Counted from the first letter of the stretch, positions 47,681 to 60,393 are shown. The stretch: 64,000 nucleotides of DNA from Paragonimus westermani (GCA_008508345.1 QNGE01001010.1:107948-171947), one strand, 5' to 3'. Notes: generated from the letters alone by a model not told the origin. Program-made: numbers and translations.

Positions 47681-48939
47681 CACCTCAAGGTAGACGCGGC
47701 TGGTCAGTTGGACTGATCTAATAAAGGAACTCGGTGCGAACGAGTAATGAGGCTACTGCACACACCGAAATCGTTGACCTTTTCGGCTAGCGGGTCCACG
47801 CGTGCACACAAACACACACACACGTAGAGACGCCCAGGCATAAAACATATCCATATCAGCTTCTATTCTCGCAAATCTGAAACAGGTGAGACAGATGGCG
47901 AGATTGGTGCTAACCGTCACGAACAGTGATCTGAACAAGTAGCCAGAATAGAGCAGTGTGAGAGAGAGCGCGCGCCAGGCGATTCGGTTCGCATGCCATA
48001 ATTCAATGAGTCACGCAATCAGCACAGCATGTACAACGCAAAATCATTCGCACAGCTGTGAACACGCACAAAATCGGTTTCATGACAAAAGATCATGCAA
48101 CGTATATGACATACCAATCAGTGTAGCCCACAGCCGAATTTACGATTACAAGGCTGGTAATGACTGTACTATTACTAGGCTAGAGGGGTTTTTAAACGAC
48201 GGATCAAATGAATTACAGTAGTCGAAATTGGCACCAGTACATAATTCTGCGCCCAAGCTAAAGGCGAAGTCCACTAAAAACAAAGGGAAATGCCACATTT
48301 CATCTCTGATGATAACCGGTTGATCTTGCTAGCATCATTGAAACTGGTACACGTACCACAAGTGTGCGATCAATTTGAGTTGAACTTGCCCCTGGGTGTA
48401 AACACTACGACATACAGAAAAGGAATGTGATGCGAGTTTATTCGAGCAAAGATAGCGGACTCGTACAAGTAGCATGCTGTTTACACGATTGGCGATTCAA
48501 CGAAAGCAGGTACATTTCATCAACATTTCTTCAATCATGCTGTTCAGGGGAGAGTAAACCAACAGATCTGAAATAGGTTTCAGTGCACAATGGGAATTAT
48601 GGAAAAACGAATGTCCCTCTACAAATACGCTAACAACCGCACGTGTGTGGCAAGGTATGCTTCCAAATGCTATTACTACTAACCAAGTTAAACGGAAGTG
48701 GTTGCTGCTCCTATCCATTCGTCTGCCTCAGGGGATGATGGACAGCTGCAAGTTCCATAACGCAAGCCTATGAAGGCAGCGTATAAGGTTCTGAGTTACT
48801 GCAGTGACAGTACTTCGTAATATGAATGGAATACTAGGCGTCATATTGTGCTCGAATCGCGTAATTAAGACTGAAGGAGAATGAACCAACAGAAATAGTG
48901 ACACCAAAGCCGCAGAAGTCTGACTGAACGTGAATTTCG
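47681..48939. other. No recognised gene
   Basis: A short CA repeat at about 47805-47823 and motif-free frames. The 5' part of the following LINE (endonuclease start) may extend into the end of this stretch but is not readable. Confidence 0.45.
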
Positions 48940-50778
48940 TCGTGATGTTGCTGATAACGGAAACGACAGGCTCACAGATTGCAGGGATGTCGTCTAGTAG
49001 AAATGCAGTATACCAGTACGATGCACAACATCACCGGGCAATTACGTACATTTCAGCCTAGACAGCAGTGACACATGCCAAATAAATGCAGATGAGAAGC
49101 GGCTGAGAGGTAAGTTTAGTGTCCGGGGCACAGCGCACTGACAAGAGTAAAAGACTGCTGCAGCTGTGCGCTTCTCGTGGTCTCTATATTTCGAGCATCC
49201 CATTATAACAGAAGAAGACACTGTGATGCATGTAGACCTCCATGTGCTCCTTAGGCGTGGACACAACTCGATCACACAACAACCAGGTACAGGTGGCGCA
49301 ACTCTGCAGCAGTCAGCTAGACTCGGATTATGCTGCTGTGCGCTCTCGTTTTGTTCTATGGCTTTCCTAGAGGACATGAGCTCTTAAATCCAAGACACCC
49401 AACTAGCATTCGGGCGAAGACGGTGTAAAAGACAACCACAGGGAGGCACTGATGAAGAAGTTGCCTAGATCCAATTAGGTGAGAGGTTCTAAGGAACACT
49501 GGGAACAAGTGGCAGCAATCATGAGAACACGCCGTGGAAAGGTAGGTTCCGCAGGGGGCGTGCAATTGCGACAGAACTGAATTTCTGTCATGACCATAAA
49601 CCCAGTGAACAAGCGTCGTTCGACTCCGGCTGGCTCTGAACATGACGATAACCGACAACTTAAACGGAAGATGAGTAGAAGCGTGCGAAAAAGAAGTGAG
49701 CACCAACTGGACGAACAGTCGGAAGGAATGGGAAGAACCATTGTCCCTGGGAATAGAAGACCATTTCCCCTGATCCATAATTGTACAGGCCGACGATTCG
49801 TTGTAAGTCAGACCCTATGAGAAGAAGATGGTTGGTTTACCACCAACTGATCGCGAAGACTTGACAGGTGCGTTGAACAGTTTGAACCGCAATGCAGCCG
49901 GCCTCAGCCAAACCATGTGGCATACGGCACCCGGTTGGTCAGTTGCGTTCCAGACGGCTCTTTGTCGGAAACAGAAACAGCCTTGCAGCTTAAGTGATTG
50001 AGATATAACAAGGTTTACGCAGGAGATCTCTCCTACACTTCTCTTTTCAAGGATGGTCAGGAGAGGATAAAATCAAAATCAATTCGGTAAACGGAAGGGG
50101 TACCTCACGATTGGTGCCCATCAACAGTCACCCCAGTTTTCGAAAAAGGGGACACAAAATATATGTGACAACCATGGAGGCACTAGTATAGTGTCTGCTG
50201 CGTCCAACTTACTCACTGGCCTCACTTTAAGTCGGCTCACTAAGCCCAGAGATATGGGAAGAACAGGCAAGATTCCGATCCGGTCGAGAGTGCGCCGGTC
50301 ACATTTTTACCCTGCGACGGGTCTTGAAATCAACATTCTTACAACCTGCCGACGGTCGTGGTGTTTCCAGATGTGAAGGCTGCTTTCGATTCGCGTGCTC
50401 GTAACGTTCTATGGAACTCTTCTTCGCAATCGAGTACCAGGGAAATACGCGAATCCGTTGAGGTCGCTGTATGTCCAATCTGCAAGCAGGGCGAGACTTT
50501 ATGGACAACTGTCTCGGGTGTTCATCACTTCTAGTGGCGTTCGTCAGGGATGTTCCTTCCTATTCGTTTTGTCGTGGACGGCATTCTGGAAAGTGCGCTT
50601 GAGGTATCCCATGAACTTACTGTTGAACTTGCACCTGGCGCTAGGTTGACCAATATGATGTATGCAGACGACATTGTCTTACCTAACCCTTCTACCGAAG
50701 AAATGCAAACCATGCTGAAGAGGGTGAGTGACCGGGCCGGTTTGTATGGAATACGCTTCGCACCTTCAATGTGCTGTG
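48940..50778 (+). mobile_element. RTE-type LINE, endonuclease end to RT, cut by gap
   Basis: The reading shifts frame often but follows the family order. DNGNDRLTDC (about 48955) and MHVDLHVLLRRGH (about 49225) are endonuclease end and linker. Next come RQLKRKMSRSVRK (about 49640-49690) and NRRPFPLIHNCTGRRFVVS (about 49755-49810), then ISIVSAASxLLTGLTLSRL-like text (about 50185-50240). VVVFPDVKAAFDS (50354-50392) is RT motif A with its aspartate. SSGVRQGC (about 50528-50551) is followed by a small deletion that shifts the frame into FVVDGILESALEVSHELTVE. YADDIVL at 50661-50681 is intact. The element runs into the N gap, so its C-terminus is not seen. The 50430-50778 part is nearly identical to 63430-63763 (minus). 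Confidence 0.85.
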
Positions 50779-51389
50779 NNNNNNNNNNNNNNNNNNNNNN
50801 NNNNNNNNNNNNNNNNNNNNNNNNNNNNNNNNNNNNNNNNNNNNNNNNNNNNNNNNNNNNNNNNNNNNNNNNNNNNNNNNNNNNNNNNNNNNNNNNNNNN
50901 NNNNNNNNNNNNNNNNNNNNNNNNNNNNNNNNNNNNNNNNNNNNNNNNNNNNNNNNNNNNNNNNNNNNNNNNNNNNNNNNNNNNNNNNNNNNNNNNNNNN
51001 NNNNNNNNNNNNNNNNNNNNNNNNNNNNNNNNNNNNNNNNNNNNNNNNNNNNNNNNNNNNNNNNNNNNNNNNNNNNNNNNNNNNNNNNNNNNNNNNNNNN
51101 NNNNNNNNNNNNNNNNNNNNNNNNNNNNNNNNNNNNNNNNNNNNNNNNNNNNNNNNNNNNNNNNNNNNNNNNNNNNNNNNNNNNNNNNNNNNNNNNNNNN
51201 NNNNNNNNNNNNNNNNNNNNNNNNNNNNNNNNNNNNNNNNNNNNNNNNNNNNNNNNNNNNNNNNNNNNNNNNNNNNNNNNNNNNNNNNNNNNNNNNNNNN
51301 NNNNNNNNNNNNNNNNNNNNNNNNNNNNNNNNNNNNNNNNNNNNNNNNNNNNNNNNNNNNNNNNNNNNNNNNNNNNNNNNNNNNNNNNN
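50779..51389. other. Assembly gap of 611 N
   Basis: Undetermined bases. The long open frames that cross it are artefacts of reading N as any codon. The left flank is a LINE in mid-RT, the right flank is the start of the second 1.1-kb unit. Confidence 0.99.
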
Positions 51390-52523
51390 AACGAGTGATG
51401 ATAAATCAACATGCGAGTAAGATGAACAACGCAAAAATCGTCCTTAAATTGGTTGTTTCGCAATGCCCACTACTCATTACATATACATACATGCTCAAGG
51501 TCAAGCGTAGCACAATCATCATTCGCTCGATGATAGGAACCGGGCCCCGGACTTGTTTGGTTCAAAAAAGAAATAACTCACACTCGATCAAGTCTGCCAC
51601 ACGACACAGTGATTCACGACGCCCTCAAGTGGTGTCCCTAGGTAATCGAATTCGTTAACACCATCATCATTAAAGTCACAATAATATGATGGATGACCAA
51701 GTCGGAAGCGCGAATACTCCAACACTCAGTGGGATATCTCGCCGCGGTGATTGGATATAACCAAAGCCAACAGCGGATGGATTGTGCACAACAGGAACGA
51801 CCGAACAAGCCGGCGATTAACGAAATCGGACCAACGAACAAGCGGTCAGAAACGGAAAGAAAGCGATAGTCACATGCAAAAAAATTACGCATAAGCGCAC
51901 ATGAGGTACAAACGGAAACCGCCACTGTGTTGTGGACTGGAATTCCGGCTCGTAAACGTGAGCGCGCGTCCGGGGTGAGAACATACGAGTTGGTGACTAA
52001 AGGTGGTGTTGTACTGAGTAAGTTGTTGCTACAAAACCAGCTTCGAATCGAACCTACGGGTACTATTACTCGAGCTGACGACGGTCCTGACAATGGTCCA
52101 CGAAAACTTAGAGTACCAAGTAAGTACGAACATACAACATGAAAAAAGAGGGAAAGAAAATAAACAAACAATAACAACCACGTTTCCAGAAGCAGAACAA
52201 TCAACAAGTCTACGGATACGGGCTCGCCACTGACTGCGATAAGATGGCACGTCGGTGAGTTTTTCCAACCAACGATGTGAACGGTCACAAACTCCTCAAC
52301 TAGACAGACAGCACCTACCAACCATGTTCAGCGGAACGCCTAACGTTACAACAGCTCGTGGCTGTGTTACCGACTGGCTGCCTTGCGGATTCTTCCAACT
52401 GTCAGCAGACATACGGAACAACGAACGATGTGGCAGATGCTCCGTCTGCACACGGGGTAAGTGACCCAATCAATGAAAGCCGTGCATTTTCACTATCTCG
52501 ACTGTCGGTCCTGAACGCGCAAG
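51390..52523 (+). repeat. 1.1-kb duplicated unit, copy 2
   Basis: The offset from copy 1 is 5,510 bases. It begins at or inside the gap, so its left end is unknown. It contains the same two exon candidates: exon A donor at 52119/52120, exon B 52304-52456. A few substitutions separate it from copy 1, including loss of exon-continuing sequence after GGTAAG. Confidence 0.9.
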
Positions 52524-54332
52524 TTCCTCAGATAGGCACCGACGAACTGGCAAGTTGCTCACACAGTAAAACGTTTGATACCGGCTAAGTGGCAGAGACA
52601 ACGGTGATTGAACACCGACATTTTATGTTCACCCTCCGCAGGCGCAGGTGAGGTCTACGATTCACAGAACAAAACTGGGAGTACACCCGCATCGGAAACT
52701 CCGTGGTTAAACGACAAACGGACGTCGTTGCGACGCCATGTGACGTGGTACTAAAGAGTCTATACGAAATGCTTGCATCTACCAGTTTTCGTGTTCCAAC
52801 GGTTTTGTTCAAATCACTTTCGTCCCCATATTAAATACCTAGTAGACGCTCAACTTCAGGCTCTGTGCCCAGAATACCATCCATCACACAACTGAGGCGG
52901 TACAGTGAGACAGGGCACACTTGACGAATGTTATTTGAGGTGGAGAAGGCGCGAGACAGCTGTTCTTAAATGAGAACTATGTACTAACAGCGGGCATACG
53001 ACTTCGACAGAGAGACATAACTGGGACTCTTCTGAGATGGAGACAAACCCAGAAAGGGTTGAGCAACCCAATCGAAAGTTGACCCTAGATTCGAAAATAT
53101 CACGACCATTGGCTCAGAAGAGGAATGCCAACGCTCCAGTGTTTGTTACAGGGTGAATACACGATTGATATGCCTGCGACCAGGGCCAGCAACCTGCCTG
53201 CTCTTCTCCCACATAGTTCGCTCGGTGCTTCGGAAACGATCGCATAATGAGCTTCACAAGCCCTTTAGCTACGACAGGAACAAAGCTAATACCTCTGTGG
53301 ATTTCATACGATATCCTGGCCTTTTTGGAAAAGGGAATGGTTGCCAACATGTATCAGGCATGAGCACCTCTTTAAGCTACCACACAGAACGAAGAAGTGT
53401 AGTGAGCTCGGATAACAACCTCTTCCCACCGCTCCAGATAGCGGGTCTTCTAGCCGAGTCAAAAACAGATATTAGATGCAAAAACACCATAACCGTTAGG
53501 TGAGAGCAGGAGTGCCGAGGTCACAATATTCGTCACAAAGTGGAAGTACAAACGATACTACCGCGACCAGGCTGAAAACATGTCCTTCTTTTAAATGGTT
53601 CAGAGGGTCAGTGAGCAGCTTGGAGGCGATACGGACAAGGTTATCACCTCTGTGGTTGTCACATTATGTTCTGGTACCGATACTAAAAATGGGAATGACT
53701 GGTGACAAGCATCAATCGTGAGATATCTCTTCACATTTCCATATGCAAGGAAGGAGTGTGGTCAGTTAAAACAGCAACCTTTCACTATCATCCTTGAAAC
53801 GTGTTGTGGAAATTCTGTTTCCGACGCGAGATCATCTGTAACGTCATACCTGATCACACAATCTCCGACAACCGAAGCTGAATAAACCCAATCAGGCCAA
53901 CGGAGTTGCCCTTCAAAGTGTTCAGCCTATCCGTCGGTTCGCTGAAACAAGCCGTAAATGTGCTAGCCATATTTTTCGCATGTAGTCCCACTAAAACCCT
54001 GTCAACAACCAATGCAACCATGCATTATGAAAGCCTCACTCTACTGTTCCTTGATAAAAATGCCTTTTACCTCTCTTCGACTCATTCGGAAAAATAAGCC
54101 TTGTGCTCCTTGAGCAGACTCCTCGTAAGTTTGCGTTTCAGTTCAGGACAGTCGTTGTCGTAGATGAAGTTAGATGGAGTCAGTCAACGACTGACCATAA
54201 GCGCCCGGAATCCGCAAGAATTCTCTGCTCTGTTCCTCTTGAATAGGCATCTTTAGTAGAGATTTGCATAGTTACTGCCCAGTATTCGCCTGTGTCACAC
54301 CAATGTCGCGACGCAGCCAATTTACCTGTCAG
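52524..54332. other. No recognised gene
   Basis: The frame 53153-53503 (plus, 116 codons) is the longest and has no motif. No repeats are seen. Confidence 0.45.
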
Positions 54333-54462
54333 TGGTGTTTACTAGACGTTTCATATCCCGTCGTTGTTTCGTTTCCAACTGAGCATTCTGTTTATGAACA
54401 GATAATCACTGATTTGAAGATAAAACGAAGCAGGCATGAACAACAGCATGATCTGGGTTTAG
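54333..54462 (+). CDS. Candidate internal exon, unknown protein
   Basis: Acceptor AGCCAATTTACCTGTCAG (ending 54332) and donor GGGTTTAG|GTAGTT (54462/54463) bound 43 codons and one base. The peptide starts WCLLDVSYPVVVSFPTEHSV and ends in a charged stretch. Splice sites are good; no family is recognised. It lies on the opposite strand to the adjacent candidate at 54491-54704, so at most one of the two may be real. Confidence 0.3.
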
Positions 54463-54490
54463 GTAGTTGCACCTAAATGAACGACATTAC

Positions 54491-54704
54491 TTAGTGAAGT
54501 GGCGGTATCGACAGCTGACAGCGGTCGGATCGATGTGCATCCATGTTTGAGTCGCACATGGTGGTCTCTATGTGGGGAAATACAGTCGTTTGTGTTGAAA
54601 TGCGCGACTCGATAGGGTCTGTGGGGTGCTCATAATTGTAATAGCCGATCGCCAATGTGTGTGTCGCGTACGGACACAAATCACACAACCCAGCCGCTTC
54701 TCCC
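54491..54704 (-). CDS. Candidate terminal exon with CxxC pair
   Basis: After a pyrimidine-rich acceptor (CTCGGTCTTCTCACTCTAG) the minus strand reads one base, 70 codons and TAA (54491-54493). The peptide has CDLCPYATHTLAIGYYNYEH near its start and a hydrophilic end. Other cysteines follow (T-M-C-D, D-R-C-Q). It could be the last exon of the minus-strand gene suggested by 56316-56423 and 56729-56966, but connecting exons were not found and the phases are not checked through. Confidence 0.33.
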
Positions 54705-56315
54705 CTAGAGTGAGAAGACCGAGTTGTGTGTTCATATCTGCAACAGCCATAGTGAATTACGAGTGGTCAGGTTGTCTCAGGAAACCAAAGAAGGCATCGT
54801 AAATACGACCTTGACAGCACCTGAACTATTGTCTGTTCGGGCATATGTCGATTTGAGGGCGGTGTGTGGCAAATAAGCTCGTTTTTCGTGTTTTACTGCC
54901 AAGCTGAACATAGCACAGTTTATTTGGGTCAACCACATGCGAAAGCCGGTATAATAATTAATCGAAGGGTTCGTTGTCAGTATTAAAAGAACCGGGTCTT
55001 TTTGAGATCCATTTACGCAATCTCTAACAGCTGGCTTCACAGAATAAAAATTGTTGCTAAGATAGTGCTCACGATTACGTAATCTGTTCTGTCTGGTCAT
55101 GGACACAAGGCCATGTGAGATTCAGCGTGTTGCTTAAATGACTGACTGAATTGTTAAGTCTGACAACACAGAGAACAGTTCACTGAGATCCAGCCGAGCA
55201 GGCTCTGTTCTCCTTTGGAAATCAGTGTAGTCCCCACCCCAGATTGCCTGTGGGCTTTGAATTCCTCGTCTTAAGAAATCCTGAGAAAGGACCGCTGTTG
55301 CAGGGCATCATGTAGCGGCGAAGTCAAGTGAAGGACAACGTTAAAACCACAAAGGCGCAGTTTCGAGACACAGCACATATCCATTCTCAGACTTTAGAGG
55401 ATGTTTGTCTAAGCAGTTTGGTAACCCGGTTGGCGGAATATGAACGTTAAAAGTGGCAAGTTTACCAATTGTCTTGGCTTGAACAGGATAAACTTCAGAG
55501 TGAATGGGGGAGAAAAGTAAGGATGCGTGGGTTGATCTGTTAGGAGAGTGGTAAATTCTGATACTTCCCGGTGGCTTATGACGCAGAAGGTAGCTCGATG
55601 ATCTCTACCCCGAATCTCTCACCGAAACGACAGAAGTAAGGTTTTTCTCAGTGGCCTTAATCAGAGCCAACGATTCAGGAATTCGGCTCACGTGGCAATG
55701 ATAAAGTTGCTTAGCCCAATGGAACAGCAAATAACAGGCCGACGACTACTTTTGTTTAGTGATGCCTGTGGGGTACGTGTTCGAAGTTTCACTAGGCTTT
55801 TGAATGGCACCGGAATTTTCTCGATCGTACTGAATAATAAGTAGACGGTCACCGTCAACCGTTCGGTGAATGAAGTGCTCTTTTGTTTGAGAGTATCTAT
55901 TCTAGCCCTCTTCTTCGTTAATCGGAAAGGGAACCACAAGCCTTCAGCGTAATTGTTGTGTATGCAGGTGATCACGATCTTAAGCTCTTTGCACTTCGAA
56001 TCAGTTCAACGTACAGGAAACCCATGAGATTAACAGGATTTTTCACTACAGCCGAGGTCAATGTACACAACGTTTTTACTTTGCCACATCATCGGGCACT
56101 AGGCCGAGCCAAATGACGATGAAAGAAACATTACACGAGGGTTCCACTGAGGTTGTGACGGAGTGGCCGCCCAACTGGAATGCCAGGTAAGAACCTAGCA
56201 TTAGGCTATAACGAACATCATGTTTGAAGCAAGTGACACTATTTTTACTAAGAAATGATGACGGCCGTGAAGGTGTACTATGAAATCGCTTGTTATTCTG
56301 AGTGAGTGTGGTTAC
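54705..56315. other. Intron-like, possible further minus exons
   Basis: Minus frames 54777-55106 and 55688-55975 have protein-like parts but no convincing boundaries. They are where linking exons of the minus-strand gene would be expected. Confidence 0.4.
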
Positions 56316-56423
56316 CGAGAGAGTACACTCTGAATCCGGTTTTCCACCGATTAACATCTCAAACCTCCTCAAAAGATTCGCATTCGCGTGTTCATTGATA
56401 CGATCGTTACGATTCAGTTCAGT
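56316..56423 (-). CDS. Candidate internal exon, 36 codons
   Basis: The exon lies between TGGGTGGTAG (acceptor side of 56423) and CTCTCG|GTAACC (56316/56315). It is exactly 36 codons, phase 0 to 0. The peptide (ELNRNDRINEHANANLLRRF followed by EMLIGGKPDSECTLS) is hydrophilic, helix-forming in its first half, and has no low complexity; I regard it as one of the better exon calls. The acceptor has a poor pyrimidine tract. No family is recognised. Confidence 0.42.
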
Positions 56424-56728
56424 CTACCACCCACGAATCTTATGCTCACCCCTCAATACTTCGCTCGTTGCTACTGTTAGTGTTGATAATCAGTGAAGTT
56501 TGAGAAGTGGTGGGGAAACGTGTCAATTAGGCTTTTATACATCGGTTACTTGATTCAGAATATAAAATGATCGGTTGTGCCAACTCCCCCTTAGTATCAA
56601 CACACTCGTATGATTAGTAGAAAAAGACGGTTAACAAGCCATACGCTGCACAATTAAATGACAAAACAGATTCGCCGACGATGTTAGTGAAATGCTACAC
56701 TGAAAAAAGATTACAAATATTAACTCAC
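56424..56728. other. Probable intron
   Basis: AT-rich sequence between two minus-strand exon candidates. Nothing else is seen. Confidence 0.4.
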
Positions 56729-56966
56729 TAGCTGATGGATGCAGGTAAAGAGTACCGCTTGCGGGAGGCGGAAAACAAACGTACAACACTATTCAATGGC
56801 CGTCTGCGTACAGTGCTGGTGGCAGGCGGTGAGTTGGTCTCAGGAACACATGGGGTGGGTCCAAGGCTGAGTATATCAATTCGCTCGAGTAAATCTCTGC
56901 GTTTAGTCTCAATGGTCGGTGGCAGGGGTACGGATCCCAGGTCATCGGACAAAAAAGAACGTACCA
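56729..56966 (-). CDS. Candidate internal exon, 78 codons
   Basis: Acceptor GCCTTTATACCAG before 56966 and donor AGCTA|GTGAGT at 56729/56728. Two leading bases, 78 codons and two trailing bases lie between. The peptide is proline-, serine- and arginine-rich (for example LGSVPLPPTIETKRRDLLER, later SRKRYSLPASIS), typical of a linker in a signalling or cytoskeletal protein. The complementary strand is also open over the same bases, which weakens the strand call. It ends in phase 2 while the next candidate (56423) starts in phase 0, so another exon would be needed between them. Confidence 0.35.
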
Positions 56967-59269
56967 CTGGTATAAAGGCTAGAAACCAGAAACCAGATCA
57001 CAAAGTGAGTAGTTGAAATAGACTAAATAAGCAGTTAAAAACAAAACCTTCCAACAAGTAAAACGAACAGGATGATCGTATTGTATACTAAACCCCCTGT
57101 GGACCGAGAGTTATCAAGTTGCCAAAATACACAAACAATCGAGACGGTTATCGGAATAGGCACTGAGAATGACCAGAAGAGAATGCATGCAACCAAAATG
57201 AAATGGACTGAACAAAACGTGCGAAACAGTCAACAGGAGATCACGTGTGGTGGTGGACTCGTAGACCCATTGTTAAGTGTCACCATTTCCGCTAACTGAA
57301 AATCAGGTTGCACTTTGTTGAGTAACTTGACAAGTTTTTTGTTGTCACTGTTATGGAAACATCAGTGTCATGCTGTTCACCGATCAAATGACCCGGAAAA
57401 ACCTTCGTGTCGTAGTGCGTCGAAAAGTCGTTTGATAAAACAAGATTTGCATTGCCTAACTTGCATGTTATCACACCACTGGTATGCTCACGTTTGCGAA
57501 CCCCATGCAGCGAGATTTCCATTTAATCTATCAATACAACTGTGACCGGCTCTCTCTGTTTGGCAAGTGTTTCTTGTCGCAGATAATCACCAGTCATTTC
57601 TCCCCCGTTAGGCCGATTTTCCCTAGTAGTGCCTCGTTCTATCCCTCGTGCTATCCGCAGTCCAACAGCTACAGTCTTTGTTCATGTTTTACGACAACGT
57701 CGGGATGTTCCGTTGAATGTCGGAATAACCACATCACAGTAGGTCTGCACATACGGGCGACCTGGTTCTAACAACACAGATAATGGGACATTAGCCAAAG
57801 TTTCAACTCAATAAATTTAATGATTCTTTAGAACACTGAGTTCCCTTGATCCAGTTCCCCAATAACGATAGATAGCGATGAGTATTGATCGATACTCACC
57901 GTCCGGCTCTGCATATGCATAAACTGTTAACGCACGCAGTTTGTCTGCCCTGGAACTGACGACAGTCTTTGTTTCATGTGAACCCGATCGTTGAATGTTC
58001 CTATTGTGTTGCTATCCGCATGTCCTATATATTTTAATGTTTTACGTTCGTGACTGAAGAGAGTAAAACGAAATGTTAACATCACGCGATGTGTCTTCTA
58101 TCGCTATTGATTAATGAATCTTGGCGAGTGAAGACGTCTGTTTGGTCAAATATATAAGGAAGTAAAGAGTTCTTGTGATACTCCCAAAAGGATTAGCTTA
58201 ACTAAGGTTACAGCTGGGGTGCTGATGTCCACCACATTCCATGGATTGAAAGCAGTCGGAGAGGGGGCAGACGCTAGGAATAAATAAGGTTGGGTTCATT
58301 GATGGATGTATAAAACGTAGTTTCACTCTTAACCAAACTCTAGAGCAGCGTTAAGTATACTGGCGGACATCATTGCCGTTTACAACAAAGAAACGTTACT
58401 TTCACTTTGTGTTCTTATGTTACTAAACACGATGAAACAAACAATTGTTACAGTGCTTTTTTCACAGTTAGGACCAGGCAAGATCGACGGATAAATGAGT
58501 AACAGACAAAACTAGCAGCGAGTAGCAAATATCCCAACATCTCCCATTACAAGTTTATAATACAAAAAGTAAGTGCCTACGGAAATCACATGACGCCAAT
58601 GTAGACCTGGTACCGGCTGAAGGTTGACTGATCCCGACTAAGCAGGAGACAAAGTGTGGCTGTTCAACAGTTTATAAGAAACATGATAAGTTCACCAACA
58701 ACAATATTTTTCAATGGGGTTCATACTTGTATAATGGGGTCATGAAGGTAACTAACTGGAGTTGGAGCAAAAGAAGATATATTAAAAGCTGTGGAAGCAT
58801 GGCTCAATAAAACAAAAACCTCTCCTGAAAGAAACGAAACAATCAGGAGAACAATAACCAGCATGCCGGAACCCCGCGCAATATAAAACTGAGCAGTTTT
58901 CCTTCACCCCCCCCCCTTAGTACCGTACGAGTTGTTCTGCGTCTTCGTTATCGTCCATTGACACTTTTTGGTATCTGTGACTGTTCCGTGGCTTTGCTTC
59001 GTCCCTGGCCCTGCGTACAATACATACTTACTGACAGATTGCTGTCTCCCTAAAGAATAAGGTGTTTATATGAGGTGACCTTCAGGGTGATGTCACCCCG
59101 TGTCCACAAAAACGTAGTTGTTCTAGATGGAAGAAATAAGCCGTCTTCAGATACATAATCACCCAGACCTGCGTTTCATATCAAGCACCGAGTGACACCA
59201 ATGAGTAAACAATAATAAAATTAATTGCATGAGCATTAGAAAATGAATGAAGTAGTTGAGTAGCTAAGT
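56967..59269. other. No recognised gene
   Basis: Plus frame 57484-57771 (95 codons) and smaller frames without motifs; a C run at about 58908-58916. No transposon remains are readable. Confidence 0.45.
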
Positions 59270-60240
59270 AAGTCATTGAAGGCACAGACTTCAACGGCAA
59301 GATTGTACTGATGATTTTAACTGACGACCTGCCACATAAATTACCAGTTGCCAATAGTGATGCAAATTTGCGCAAGGTAGTCGTTAAGCAAAACGATGCA
59401 GAGAAATGGAGACAACTAGCGGCAGACCTGTCGTTGCAGGAATTGTGGTAACTTACCACCAACCTTTAGTACGTCAATTGGGGTGTGAAAAGTTGCTCAA
59501 CCTCCTCTGTCCTATTTAACTTTATCGTGAACAAAATACCGGTGGGCCCTGATGAATAGCGATTATTATGGTATGGAAGGAATTCCTGGCACTCAACACA
59601 GGGGTGCATGTAAATGACATTGTTTTCACTTGTGAACATTCACGCGGAGCCTAGAGCATTTGAGACGGATTGAGGATATCAGTTTATCAGGTTGATATTT
59701 CCTTTGCAAATCTTGAACACAAAGTGCTGTTGTAATTTTGACAGGACTCCCTAATTACTCACACCCTTGGCAGCAATCCGTTGAAGGTAGTTAGGAAGTT
59801 CATCTAGCTTGAGAGCTACGGCAGCTCAGGTGGACTACCTGACGGAATCAAAAATCCTCTAGTTGATGCCAGGGTGGGAGTCACCAACCTCTGCAATCTA
59901 TGGTGTCCGCAGAATCTCAGCCTTCCAATGAAAGACCGAGCGTATAGTACTGTTACAAGAGAGATCCTATTGTACGATGGCAAAGCCTAGACGGTCAGCG
60001 CGAAGGATGTTGAAAGATTGCCTGTTCTCAAACATGCCTCCGAATCATCAGCGGTCCGTGCTGGGAACTTGTCAGTAATGACGAAGTTCCGAACGAACAC
60101 ACTTCTAACCCTGAACATAACGATCTCGTCTCACAAGCTTTTTTGGACATGGTCACAGTTTACGCACGCTGAGCCAGCCTATCATGCCATGCCTTGCTTG
60201 TAAGTGCTCAGTTGAGATGCAGGGGATAGCTTGATGACCA
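59270..60240 (+). mobile_element. Decayed LINE, RT palm to C-terminus
   Basis: From 59485 the plus strand reads LFNFIVNKIP (RT block after GVRQGC), VNDIVFTCEHS (degraded ADDIVL) and NPLVDARVGVTNLCNLW, the counterpart of 'RIxKARxAFxNLRHLW'. Then come LPMKDRAYSTVTREILLYDG and VSAKDVERLPVLKHASESSA, the counterparts of 'GRVYxxxVRxVLLYG' and 'AxDLRRLxVFDHRC'. The final frame ends near 60203. It diverges from the other LINEs in the window, so it is a separate family or an older copy. The 59270-59451 frame just upstream (60 codons) may belong to it. Confidence 0.7.
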
Positions 60241-60393
60241 GCGTATGAATAGGTTCGAAGGGATGGAAGTTAAGTCAACAAATAATGCTGCAATAATGAA
60301 TTCGCCGCCCTTCATGACATACACTCATACGTACAGAGTAATTGGAAAACGAACATACCCTGAGTGGTGAACGATTTATCGTGATGCTTCGAA
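60241..60393. other. Spacer between LINE and Penelope-like element
   Basis: No feature recognised. Confidence 0.5.

Noticed and set aside
47805..47823. CA repeat as a regulatory or Z-DNA element
   Set aside because: A short microsatellite with no supporting context.
50531..51658. Long open frames across the N gap
   Set aside because: They exist only because N codons are read as open; no sequence supports them.
57292..57522. Third diverged copy of the 1.1-kb unit (RKREHTSGV on the minus strand against RKRERTSGV in copy 1)
   Set aside because: The likeness covers about 50 bases at roughly two-thirds identity and does not extend; this can be chance.
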